Source: Mugil cephalus
Taxonomy: Eukaryota > Chordata > Actinopteri > Mugiliformes > Mugilidae
Length of the DNA: 64,000 nt
Direction of reading: 5' to 3'
Assembly (NCBI RefSeq): GCF_022458985.1
Contig: NC_061782.1
Span: forward strand, 22,085,672 to 22,149,671
Positions 39,676-63,233 of the stretch are shown piece after piece. Both the position numbers and the translations under genes were made by a program. How positions within the stretch are numbered: position 1 is the stretch's first letter; each line of letters begins with the position of its first letter. A model generated the notes under the pieces. That model had not been told where the DNA came from. It did not search any database and saw only the letters and a program-made list of their open reading frames with translations.

Positions 39676-42600
39676 ATGGGGGCCCTGATATCCAGATGGA
39701 AGGTAAGAGAGTCTCCACTGTCTGTTACCGCTTATCTTGTCTTAACCTTGAAATATTGTCTATTCAGTGACAGTTCGCTTCATAAGGGTGTAAAGGATGG
39801 GGGATAAAGAGTTCAGACAACAAATTTAGTGCACTTTTGGTTTGTATATTTAAAGAAAAAATTAGTCCCACAAACACCAACTAAAGACAGCCACTGTAAC
39901 AGCGCGGTTTGATTAAATGTCTAAGGTGAACAAAAAATTCTGTCATTGTGCAAAAATATATATGACCCTAACTGTGTGTGATTGTGAAAGCATCCATTAT
40001 CCTGTCAGGTTATCCTGGTGCAGATAATGCGTGGGTCGCATCATTCGGTCACATACACAGCTACAGTGAGCTGCATGTTTTTAGAAAGTGGGAGGAAACC
40101 AGAGCACCTGGAGGAACCCATACCCCTAGAGGAAAACATGCAAGCTCAACATTAAGAGTAAAGGAGCAGCATTTAAAGAGGCAGCTTTAAAGACCTCCAC
40201 TCTCTGGAGTGACGGTGCTAACTATGTTAACCCCATAGCCCGCTCATCTCCTGCTTCTGCTGCTACTTCTTCAAGGTGTGAGCGTTATTCTTTGTCCTCC
40301 ACTGAAGTTTCTGTGGGGGCTTCCTCCTGGAGGATTGTGTGTCCAAGGTGCCTGTTGAGATAAAGATTGTTGTTGATGATGTTTAGTTTTTTATAAGCAA
40401 AAGAAAGTGTGACATTTTAAGGCTTATGTACGGTTTATACGTATGTGTCAATTTGATGCCATAGCTATAGCTCACACCGGTGTAGGCTACGTGCGGAGGT
40501 TATGCCATATGTGTTCCGCGGTACTTTATTTTATTACCTTTTAGGTGTTCAATAAGAATAACCTAACAAAGGTTAACATCATGGTGCTATACTGTACTGT
40601 CTTCAGTTTTTAATATCCACACATGCATCAGGTCTCGTTGTGACTAATCAAAAAAAAAACTGACCTGCTCTGCTGTGGTTCAGTTTTATCACGGGGAGAT
40701 GGGAAGCGTGGCAAAGTGTTGATGCAGATGTTTCAACCGGTCTCGATATCCCCCAGCTACTTCTTTGTCTGTTCAGATGGAAATCAAAAATATATAAATC
40801 AAACCTGAGAGAAATGTTAATGCTGTGTAATTTAGGTTCATGGATCTAATGTACTCAAATGTACACATTTGAAGTATTTTGCACTCTGCGTTTTTTAAAT
40901 TTTACCACAGTTTAATTCTTAAAATACTCCTATTTCTACTTTTTAGTCACAAGTTTATTCGATAAGCTCTTAACTCTTTTAGCTCGGGCTCCAAACTTCA
41001 CTCATTTCCATCATGAATCAATCAGGATATTATTTTCTGAATTAACTAATGAGTTGATTTCTCTGTACAGTCTTTAATAAATAAATAATTTATTTATAAT
41101 ATATTTGGTGCCAATCAAAACTTCAGTCTTCTATGATGTTTATCAGATTGTTTTCTGTTGTTTGCAGATCATACATGCTTGAGTAGTTAAAAACAACTAA
41201 ATATAATATATAACTAAATATAAAAAAAACTATCCTACACTATGGTCATGTTATTGAGTGAGGGGCGAGCCTTTCTACCCTTCATGATGAATTATCTTTT
41301 GTTCTTTGATGTGGAATTTTCATAATGATTACATTTTAAAGAGCCGAAATGCCTTATTTTTATTTTGCACCCTCCTTAAACAGTGCAGGACAAAGTTATG
41401 TCTTAATGCTAATTCAAAGTAGTTTTTGTCCTATGTCCCTCACCTATGATGGTTATAGCTGTGAAACTCTGAACTCTACACCAAGGGAAATGAAATTCAT
41501 GTGCTATTTTTAGACATACTCAAAGGGAAAATATAGCGACAGAGCTACTGTGCAATGGTGCTACCCTTATATTTTCATCTACTCAAACTTAAAATCATAA
41601 CTCTCATTTTCTATTATTTTACATGTAGCTGACATTTTTGTGAACTAAGAACCGGCCTCCACTGTTCTTTTATTTATTTATTTTCATTGACAAATTTAAA
41701 AAAAAATTTAACCAGATCTGAAACAGTTAGCTGTGAGTGGCACTAAGAAGCCAACTGCTAATTGTTCTAATGAAGCTGATGATGAGTGTTGTTCTTTATC
41801 CTCTATCCAGACCAAACCAACCACAGTTGATCAGCTTGAGAGCCTGGACAAGGTACTGACTAAGGACTGTTACTCATCTTGTGTTTTTGTGAAGAACAAT
41901 TACATTTAATATTTAAGTTCTCTGTATTTAAATACTCTCCATCTGTTCTTTTCAGGAAATTAAAGAGTTGGAAGAGTTCAGAGCCAAAAACCAGCGTTTG
42001 CAAAAGGTGAAATTTTCAAACCAACAGTAAATGAATGAATGTTACTCTTGAAACAGACGTTCTTCTTCCTCACGCGTGTGTGTTTTTGTATGTATCTGTG
42101 TGCAGCTATGGGTTGGCCGGTTGCTTCTCTACTCGTCTGTCCTTTACCTGTTGACGTCTCTGGCGGTTTACTGTCTCTACCTACCTGAGCAATGGTTGCA
42201 GAGAATAGCCATGGCCCTGCCTTTCTTCATATATCCTGTGCTGTGAGTGTCCAAGTTGTTGGTCATTGGTCATTACCAACTTTGTGCAAAGTATAAATGT
42301 CTTATTTGTATCTGACGCTTTAAAATAATTATTAATTGAATAGTTTTTACATTTCATTTGATTATGTTCCACAGCCCAAAGAAAGTTGTTGTGTTCGTGG
42401 GCAATTTAGAACCTGTGGTGATAATGAAAAATATCTTTGTCTTTCTCTTTGTCTCTTTCTGTCTGTTTACTAGCGTCTGGTTCATCAGGAAGTTATTGAT
42501 TTTCCTATTTTCCAAACGCACTGAGAGAAACAGTGAGTAGCCATTTAGTCCTTTGTTGTCCACATGTCCTTTTAGTTGTTCATTTTTATCACCACCTTCA

Positions 42601-45600
42601 ATACAAAACTCCTCAAGTATTTGAAAGAATAGTGGATGTAGTTTAATAATTAAATACTCACTCAATACTTAGGACTATTTCAAAATGAGGTTGATGTTTT
42701 GGATTTTCAAATCAGAAGTGGATGAAAATGATGTGGTAACTTATTTGTGCTTCTTTCTTAGGTGATAAACTTGAAGACTTAAAGGCTGCCAAGAAAAAGA
42801 TTGTAAGTTTTCATGTTGTTAACTTTTTTTCCCTTGTGTCGCAGTTCAATCATTCTTCTTTGCTACCTCCTAAAATTGATTGGATTTATAGGGCCTTTCA
42901 GAAAGATTAGAAAATCTAATCTGTACATAGTTTATCGTTTTAATGGGCAGATTTTGGCTGCTCAAGAAGAAACATTGTGACCTTGTATCTTGCCAGTGTT
43001 CATTTGTGTATTAAGCTTGGAACTAAGTCTGTGTGTTGTAAGTCATGTTTTCCTGGTTTGTATTTCCAGCTGGAGGAAGTCATGGAGACGGAGACATACA
43101 AAAATGCCAAACTCATACTGGAACGCTTTGATCCCGAAGCTAAAAAGAAAGCTGTGAGTGTTTGTCTTGATTTGTGTTTTATCTGTCTATTTATGATCTT
43201 TCGTCGTGGCTTTGTTTCACATCTGCGGACCTTGTTTACTGTTGTGTTGTAGGAACTGGAATCGACTCCGGTGCGGTCTCAGATAACTCCCAGGCCAGGA
43301 CAAGGTATAGTACGCATCAATACTGCAGATGAGGATCTGTTAAAAGTTTTTTCAGATGATTTCTGTGAGAGGATACATTGATCTAAATCTTGCCTGTGGA
43401 GAAGAACTAATTCTTTCTTTCTGCAGAGATTCGCCAGAGGGGTGTGGCAATGAGACCCATGCCGATGGGTACCCCATCTGGAATGATGATGACACCCCCA
43501 CCGGGAGCACGGCCCATGATGGGACCAGGGGGCACCCCTGTGGGTAAGGGGACAAATGAAGATACTCAACACTTAGTATAATGAAGTATCCTAGTCCCTC
43601 AGATGAGTCTGCACCAACGTTTTACACACGGCCTCCAGATTCTTAGTAAAAAGACCACGGGAGAAGTATCAAGTCAAAGGAAGCCGGGATGAACAGCCAG
43701 CCCAGTTAGCTTTGATTTGGTCCTTTTAGGGATCAGTTTGTGTCTTTATCCCATGTTGCTCTTCCAACAGAACCTGTTCCTCTCTCAGCTCCAGGGGGAC
43801 CGCCGGAGAGATCTGCCATGTCTGCCTCTGTCCTCCAAGGGGCAGTGCCCAGGACCCCCTGCTCCCCTATACCAGGTGTAGGTAGGTTATAAGGCTTTCT
43901 GATTTCAAATAATCTGATGTGGTATCACTACTTATTATCTGTTTTTGATGCTAGAAAAACTAAAAACAATAGTATATCAGTATTTTTGGAGTGGTGGATC
44001 CATCTGTGGATCTATGTTAATTTTATGTGTGTGGACATTTTTGCAGGCTTACACCCTCCAGGCCCCCCATTAGCAAGACCCATTTTGCCCAAAGACCGGG
44101 GAGCCATGGACAGAGTCATCGAGTACCTGGTAGGAGATGGACCACAGAACAGGTGAAGATCTCAGATTTTTTTTTTAAGAATACATTTGTTTGTGGGATT
44201 ACAGTTACATTTTTTGTTTCCCTCCTCATCACCCTGTCCCTCCTTGTTTCCTATAGATATGCACTGATCTGCCAGCAGTGTTACTCTCATAATGGCATGG
44301 CTCTAAAAGAGGAATTTGAATATCTAGGTAAGATCAGAATCACTGCAGTGTATTTTTGAGATGCACTCCCAGCAGAGATCACAGCCCATCACTCAGGTTC
44401 CTGACACTGTGCTTACATGCACATCCCAGAACCAGGACATTCAAACATTCTCGGTTTCATACATGATAAAACAATACGGTCTTCTCTCTGATATGTTGTT
44501 CATATTCTCTCTCTTCTTTTCTTTCTGTCTCTCTCCGCCAGCCTTTCGTTGTGCGTATTGTTACTTTTTGAATCCAGCCAGGAAGACACGTCCCCAGGCT
44601 CCCAGGCTTCCAGAGTTCAGCTATGAGAAGAGGCTGCGGGCGGAATCACGTTCCCCTGGACCAGCACCACGGTCTGGGACAGACACAGAGGATAGTGCGC
44701 CCCCTTCTGGAGGTACAGGAAAACACACAATCCTAACACCAAATCCTCAAATCCTCACCAAAAAACTCAATGTGACAAGTCTAGGGTAGAACAGAACATG
44801 GTGAGCATTCAATCTAATTACGTTCAGTGGTAAAACTGTTCATAATCCTGGTCCTCTGAAGGAAGAGTTGAGAATATTGGTTCATACTCAACACCTGAAC
44901 ATGAGAGTTGAGCATGAGCACATATTCTTATGCTTACGCTCTCCTGTGCATCTTTATGCCTCTTACTCCGTGTCCTAACCTGTGTTCTCCGGTAGACCCT
45001 TTACATTTGTTTATTTGATTCTTTTCTTAACTTTAATGCTGTCTTAGCTGTCAATGAGCAAGGAGACAGCTAAGGCAGGACGCCGCCAATCATCAGATGT
45101 CACCAAATCCTCTCCGTTAGCTTCAGGAATTAACAGTGTTTAAGAAACTTTATTGTGAAAGATGCCTGGTGCCAAGCAGAAGCCTCAACCTTTAAGCATG
45201 TATTTAGGTTCCCTACGCGTTCTGCCTCCACCAGCCTTGTCCTGCACCTGTCCAGTGCAGTATCATAGACACGGACGGGTTTAACAGTGTTATCTTGCCT
45301 CTAGCCAAAGCTCCAGCTCCGTGGAATTTGGTCCACAGTTTCTCCAGTTTCCAGATCCAGCCGAGTCCAAAGAACCCTCAGAACCAACCTCTGCAGAGTC
45401 CAGGTTCCCCTGCCCATACTCTCCCTGCTCTGGGCCATCTGGTGTAATTTGAACTGATTTGATTGCCACCAAATGGATCCATTATCGTTGTAGTAGAATC
45501 CATAACATAGTAGAAAGCAACCAATGTCTATCTAACTACTACCACTTCTAATCACGCTAAAGCTACAATGTGTGTTGGCAGTAAGTGAATGTTAATCAAC

Positions 45601-46762
45601 CAGATTTGGGTCAAATCGTGATTACATGTTGTCGAAGAACGAGAATTCAGTCTACCGAGTGTCACACAAACTCCTGTGAAGTGCTTTACTTCCATTGGCA
45701 GCTCAGTTAGTATTAACAGGTTAATCATTTGAACAAATACCAGACAAAGTATTAATAAGAATTACACTTGTTTGGCCCAGATTTGGTCTTCACTGAATCT
45801 TCAACGTTTATCTGATCATCTTGCTGAGTGATTTGCTCCCCAATCTATAGTTAATTGCCTAATTTCTCAATTTATCCTCCTTTCGATTTGTTTTTGTCTT
45901 TTTTCTAATTTAACCTCTGTTGAGATGGGGGGTCAGGGGAGATGGGTTTGATTTCAGTATTGAAACACTTATTTCAAGTCCCAGTATTGGCTATAGTGCT
46001 GAATATCTCCTTTTTATTTTTGAAAGTGTACAGACGCCATGTACATTAAATCACAATTACCTGCATTTACTCTTCAAATCACCAGGTGAGGTGTGTCATG
46101 CGATTAATGGCCACCTCTTCCTGAAATCCATAGGGTGGACGCACAGTAATGTTCTGTGTGAAACCTTAAGAGCACAACCATATCATAACAATCATGATAT
46201 TAATCCTTGTTGAACACCGCTTGACACTATGTTGATTCCTGACATATAATTGAGGTATCATTTCCTTCTTGTGTGTGTTTACATATATACACCAGAGCAT
46301 TTGGTCATTTTGAGGGTGAAATGTGAATTCTTTATTTATAATTACCCTTCTGTGGTTTTCTTGTTAAATGGAATATTTTAGGGTTTGTTGGTCCCTATCT
46401 CTGTCAGTGTTCCTGTCTCCTCTTAATGTATGTTCTCTCTAATGAAGGGAATGCTGCTGACATTGATTTTAACTCTCAACAACCAATCATTTGTTGTATT
46501 TCTCTCCTTTTCTATCTCACCCTTCTCGACTGTTGCCTTTGTTCTTTTGTACACAACTTACCCAAACATCTTCTCCTCAGATGAGAAAGAAACTGGAGAA
46601 GAAGAAGTTAGAGCTGAGGAAGTCGAGGAGAGTCAATCAGAGCGGCAGCAGGAGCAGGAGCAGGAGAAAGAGGAAGAGGTAGTGGTGCGGGAGGAGGAGG
46701 CAGATGACGAATGGCAGCAGAGTCACACCGAAACCTGTGTGGCAGAATCTCAGCCGTCGTAG
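39676..46762 (+). CDS. lnpb: Lunapark, ER junction formation protein
   Basis: Lunapark stabilises three-way junctions of tubular endoplasmic reticulum. Fourteen coding exons: 39676-39702, 41811-41852, 41956-42006, 42106-42242, 42474-42532, 42762-42802, 43070-43153, 43253-43304, 43427-43543, 43771-43881, 44047-44152, 44257-44327, 44542-44712, 46581-46762. They sum to 1251 nt, 416 aa, all phases closed. It starts MGALISRWK, with Gly2 fit for N-myristoylation. A coiled coil (residues about 15-40) and two membrane segments (about 45-67 and 76-100) follow, then a second coiled coil (ETYKNAKLILERFDPEAKKK). A Pro/Met-rich stretch leads to the zinc finger C281-x2-C284-x18-C303-x2-C306, containing SHNGMALKEEFEY and NPARKTRPQAPR. 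The last exon is very acidic (Glu-rich) and ends AESQPS. An extra exon in the 1.9-kb last intron cannot be excluded. In HoxD loci lunapark flanks the 5' end of the cluster. Confidence 0.96.
40072..40152 (+). mobile_element. fragment of a dispersed fish repeat
   Basis: The sequence CATGTTTTTAGAAAGTGGGA, GGAAACCAGAGCACCTGGAG and AACATGCAAGCTCAAC is the familiar shared tail of many fish retroposon copies (usual form: GGAGGAAACCGGAGTACCC, then AACATGCAAACTCC). It lies in the lnpb intron between coding exons 1 and 2 and is truncated and diverged. The exact family cannot be set by eye. Confidence 0.55.
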
Positions 46763-49215
46763 TTGCAGAGAGTTCAGAAAAGGACCGGAGACGTGAGACT
46801 GTTCTGTCCAAACAAAAGCTGTTGGTCATGGTAGATGGTGGCATTTAAATGCAGTATTGATGGATAAGATCGTCACCAACAATAATTTAATGAGTCTGTC
46901 ATATTTATTATTTAAGAGTAAAATTGTCCAACATTATTGCCTAAAATGACGCAGATTTATCACGGTCGCGGCAGTGTGAGCGGTCAACTTAGAAGGTGTC
47001 AGAGTGATGATTGTAGTTTTATATCTTAGGGCTGTTTCTTGATTGAGTAGTTGGCTGTTGATATGTCACTGTAGGTGGTAACAGACAAACTGACACAGTT
47101 TAATGAGCTATGAATTACACTGTAAGTTCCTTTTAGGTTTAAAATAGGTCGGTACTGTGGGATTTGTTTAAGGAAAGTTTAGATAGGACTGCTGGTTCAC
47201 ACAAACCAGAACATCAACAGTTGTGTTTACACTATATGCATACAAGTGTGCTGTTAAGTTTCAGGGTACTGATGTGGCTTTTATGCGATCTTTCTGCTTT
47301 TAACCACTTATTTAAGATTTTAATTCAATATTTAAACACTTGGCACCAACAATAGGTTTGTTATAATTTTACCAAACATTGATTCATGTGTGCATTTTGC
47401 CCTGGTGATTATTTGGTTTCATCAGCGTGTCTCCTGCACTGAAATGTGTTTGAGTAGACAGAACAGAGCAATAGACCAGAGTAGAGCGAAAACTACCACG
47501 TGCATCTCCAGAGAGCGACAACCAGAGTTACACATCACAAACACCATCTGCTGGAAGCCCGCTCCAGATGATGGAAAGACTAAATTAGATGCATTCTTAA
47601 CTTTTTGCAAGACGATAGCAAATTATTCTTGGTAATGTTTAACTTTGAGCTGAAAGCTGTGATTCCCCCTCTAAATGAACACAGATCTGCGTTTTCTTTT
47701 GAGCAGAGGCACATGCTTGTTAGGAAGCTTGTCTAACTGTGCAGTAGAGAGTGTCACGCTTAATTGGTGGCTCATGAATCTTTTGAGAAAACATTCGAAA
47801 ATGGACTGAAAACACAACACTGACATGACATACTGGAGAACACTGCATAGTGAGAAAACATGACCAAAAGTTTGGATTATGGCTCATCTTCCAAATTTTG
47901 TTTGAAAACTTCAAAAAACAAAATGATGGACAGTCTGCCTGGGTAAAGCCATGGCCACAGACAGTGACAACAACAAGCTTTTCAAGCGTGTTACACATTT
48001 TTCACGGTCAGAGTTCATACTGAGCCTCGGCGGTTGTGTTGTCTCACTTGGCTGCATTTCTCCAGATGCTGAGCAGGAGCGAAACTCATCTGATGACTTG
48101 CTAATTTCCCTCACCATATTGAGAAAATCAAAATTTAAATGAGGTTGTTGGTTCTGTTGTTTGTTTTTATTCAGATAGTGTTTGTCCAACTAACTTAAAT
48201 TATTAGTCTGAGTGTACGTTTACGTGTTGAATTAGCTAAGGTAAAGTGTGAAATCTACCGTTCTATACGTTTAGCACGCAGAAGAAACAAAAAGTCTGGA
48301 GATGAAACTGCCAATATATTTGCGTTTATTGCCAAACATGTTCTCAGTAGGGCTGTACTTTGCCAAATGCATTGTTGTTTTATCTAAATTTGATTACTGC
48401 ATTTGCACTGAGGTTTGTCATTTTGTATTTGTTTGACTGTTTTGTGTTTTAATTTGTAGTTCAAGACATCGCTGCACTGGTTTTGAACACTTTTAGACCA
48501 CAATCTGAACTAAGAAAGTAGGTTGTCATATCTATTGATCTGCTCTTTTCTGTCCCTCATTTTCATTGTTCATAGAAGGTACTTGGTGCCATCATACTGT
48601 GTGCCTTGGTTACCGCTGGCTTACCCATTAGTGTCCAGTGTAACCTGTCCTTTGTCTAGTTGCAGGTGTAGGGAAGGAAATTCATTCTTTGGCAACACGA
48701 AGGCCTGGTGTTATTAAGTGGAACCAGAATGGACAGTGGATGTCTATGCAAATGAAATGTGTTGTAAAGGTCTGCTCCCCCCTTAGATAATCGGATACAG
48801 TATCATTTTGGGGGTATACAGATGACACGTTTGACAAATTTAGATTCAATGCGTTTACATTCAAGTGGACAGTGTGAGATTTTCACTGATTTTGTTCTAT
48901 GAATTAAGTGTCTCTACATGTCATCTCCAGCTTGACACTTCATATTTGTCCTTGCCTCCTTTCACTCCACAGCTTTGTCGCGTACTGTTGTTGCAGTATT
49001 ACCAAGCTTTTTATTCCCAGTAATTCAAGCTGGAGGGAACAGTGGTTAAAGCTGTCAATATAATATACAAGAGAACAAATTGTGTCACAGACACGTGTAA
49101 TACCTGTTTACTTTGTAGTTTTGCTTTGCTAGATTTATGAAGCGCATCTCTGCCAATGCTGTTTGTCATGAAGTGTGTGCATGGCACGCCTAATAAAGTT
49201 TTTCAGCATAAAAAC
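46763..49215 (+). other. lnpb 3' untranslated region
   Basis: A 2.4-kb stretch after the lnpb stop codon without other genes, ending in AATAAA at 49192-49197 within CCTAATAAAGTTTTTC, followed by a T/GT-rich stretch (GTAGTTGTGTTGTC) that suits cleavage near 49215. Open frames within it show no protein likeness. Confidence 0.65.
49192..49197 (+). terminator. lnpb poly(A) signal
   Basis: Canonical AATAAA with a downstream GT-rich element, in the right place and orientation after lnpb. Confidence 0.7.
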
Positions 49216-49675
49216 CTGCAGTAGTTGTGTTGTCATTCTTTGTAAATGCTTGCACCGAATCCCTCAGAGATTCACTTAGTTTTCAGCTCTTTCCCAGATG
49301 CCACTGGAAAAACATTGTTTAAAGTCCACAAAATACGATAATGTGTTTTTCCTTATTATAGCTGGTGCTCAAGTGATGTTTATGAAAAACTGTTCAGTGC
49401 TATAATATGTGTGACTTCATCTGAAACAAGCCAACCTTGAGTGGACAGTAACCCGCATATTATTTATTTTATTGGACCTGTGGGTGGCGCCCTGAGACAA
49501 GGACCAGTGAGGACCCAGCACCCTCTTGAATAGAGGGTGAACTAGTAGTTTCAGTCTTGTATTATATCCACCATGACCACAGGCAAGAATCTTCGCAGAC
49601 ATCTGTCAGTGTTGTCTGAGCTTTTTGAGAATAAAGAATCAAATGACATGTGATAAATAGTATCTTGATGTGACC

Positions 49676-49681
49676 TTTATT
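49676..49681 (-). terminator. candidate chrna1 poly(A) signal
   Basis: AATAAA on the minus strand (GAAAATAAAGG). It would give a 3' UTR of about 0.95 kb, leaving only about 450 bp to the lnpb poly(A) site. A second AATAAA near 49966 is an alternative. Confidence 0.4.
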
Positions 49682-50141
49682 TTCCACTCTACTCCACGTC
49701 TATGCAAATAAAAAATAAAAAACAAACAACAAATGATGCAATGCAGAACAAAACTCCTCTAAATGAATGGTCTAGCTTTAAGGAAACACGGCTGCAAAAT
49801 AAATCAAGTTGCCCTTTAGCTTGTTGAAACACAAGCAGCAACACTGCAGCCGTGATATTTCAAAGTTAAATGAAATGGAATTGTTCATGTCTATTGCTGA
49901 CTAAAGACTCTTTCTCTACTGCGCCACTGTTTCTCTTATTCATTATTGCACAATAAAAGCTGCACTTTATTGAAAGGACTTTTTTTGATGCCACATACTG
50001 TATGGTCACTGCTGGAAAATCTCCAGGCACAAAGACGTGACCAATAAATTCTAAATACCGCAAAGTTCAAGTGATTATTTGTATTGCAGATTTCTCAGAC
50101 TTTTTAAATGCAGCATGTCGGTTTAAACAGATAAAGCTATT

Positions 50142-50208
50142 GTACTATGGATATTATTGTAACCGTACTATGAATATGATTGTTACCGTACTATGGATAT
50201 TATTGTAA
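50142..50208. repeat. three-copy 23-bp tandem repeat
   Basis: Three tandem copies (the last slightly short) of a unit starting GTACTATGGATATTATTGTA, the middle copy with a few changes. It lies in the chrna1 3' UTR if the 49676 signal is used. Confidence 0.9.
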
Positions 50209-50635
50209 GTTGAAAACAAATTAATAGATGAATAAAACCAAGATGTTTAGAAGTCAAATGAGCATCAGGCAAAACCAATCAATAAAACTTCCTGACAGGA
50301 AAATATCTTACCCGTACTCAAAGACCAAGACATTCAACACTTTACGACCCACACCTTAAATCAAGCTGCCAAAATAAACAACATTACATTTCTGTTCTGG
50401 CAATCACAAACTGTAGAAAAACAATAGAAAAGGAGTTAGTGACAAGAATGACTTCAAGTTTCACCCATCTAGATCAAGCGACTCGTGCCTCTGAGATGCC
50501 TGGACTTCCCAGTGTTTAAAAAAAAAAATAAAATCCAATCAGTGGAAGAAACACCAGCGACTGACAAAAACACTTCTCCAATGCCTCTCCAAGTCTGACG
50601 TCTTCCCTGATCACTCTCCTTTACGGGTCAAGCTT

Positions 50636-62087
<11,452 letters not shown>

Positions 62088-63166
62088 ATCTCCACAGATG
62101 TTTACAGAAACGGCCCTAAAATCCACAGCATCCGATTAATAAGGTGTTGTTAACCACTTATCAGGTCACAACCTAACCTATTAACTGACTTTAAACTGGA
62201 GCTCACATATGCACGGAAGCCACAGTAGTCACTTTAGAGTTGAAGTAGGCGGTGGAGGTGGACCGACCAGCATGTGAACTCTGAGCTCTTCTTTCTCATG
62301 GCAAACTGCACTCCACCTCCCCCACCTAACAGCATCCCAACCTCTCAGCACACTTCAAGGCACGAGAGACAGCTGGGAGTGTGTGTGTATTGTGTGTGTG
62401 TGTGTGTCGAATATACACTCATCAACACCGTCATTATTTTTCATATGTTTGTCTGGTAAGTTTTTTTCTTAGGGGAATGACTCCTACATAACGTCTTCTG
62501 TCAGTGACATAGAGAAGCAGAGACAGACAGCACGGCGCAAAGGAGGGAAGACAACAGACAGACTCTTTAGGGGACAGGAGGAGACAGAGGCAGGGAGGCA
62601 GACAGAAGGACAGCTGAAAGCTGTCACTGATGGAATGAGAAGTATGTCCACACATGCTGCAAGCCCTTAACACACACACACACATGTGCCCGCCACCCTG
62701 CCAACTTGCATGGAATGACAGTAAACGCAACAGTGTCTGTCAGACTGAACAACTGACCAGTTGTAAATCTTGCAAAGACAACAGTGGTTTAAAGTCTCAC
62801 CGTGACAACTTTATAAAATGATTTTCATTCATTTGCCTTTCTTCGGTTGGTTATTTGCTGTTGCTGTGAGTATGGCATTAAGAAATAGCCATATGTTTTG
62901 CAAAGCACATGTTTGTATTTTACCTTAGGCAGTTTTTATATTGACTGATCATATAAAATATTCAGTTGTTGTATGTAAAAGAGTAGTCCAGAGGCAAATC
63001 GTGAGTGTTTGGTTGTTCCTTGGTTGTTCCTGTTATCAGTCATTAATCAAACTGAGCACTCTCTTTAAGTAAGACTTGTTTAAAGTCATTAGCAATGGAT
63101 ACTGCACACATGCAGATAATGACATTATATTAACTGTAACCAGACTGTCGCTGTTTTATCCTCTAG
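62088..63166. other. chrna1 upstream region
   Basis: This holds the chrna1 5' UTR and promoter on the left side. Minus-strand E-box words occur just upstream of the start codon (CATCTG at 62095-62100) and further out (CAGCTG near 62371 and 62611). A TG run lies at about 62390-62408 and a CA run near 62670. No TATA box is clear. The right part precedes a plus-strand exon at 63167. Confidence 0.45.
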
Positions 63167-63233
63167 ATGGCAGGATCCAGTCAAGGAAGTCTATCACAGA
63201 GCATCAAGCCAGTGATAAAAGTTGAGCCTGCAG
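63167..63233 (+). CDS. possible first coding exon of an unrecognised gene (partial)
   Basis: An acceptor with a pyrimidine-rich tract (TTTTATCCTCTAG) directly precedes an ATG, which opens MAGSSQGSLSQSIKPVIKVE followed by PA and a donor G|gttggt at 63234. The 67-nt exon ends in phase 1. The start codon immediately after the splice site and the charged VIKVEP end (a SUMO-site-like IKVE) suggest the N-terminus of a nuclear protein, but I do not recognise the family. The rest of the gene would lie beyond 64000. A chance open stretch is possible. Confidence 0.4.

Larger units (their letters stand above)
49216..50635. other. convergent spacer and chrna1 3' UTR
   Basis: Region between the lnpb poly(A) site and the chrna1 stop codon. 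Minus-strand AATAAA signals for chrna1 occur at 49676-49681 and near 49966; which one is used cannot be told. A 23-bp minisatellite is at 50142. Confidence 0.55.
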
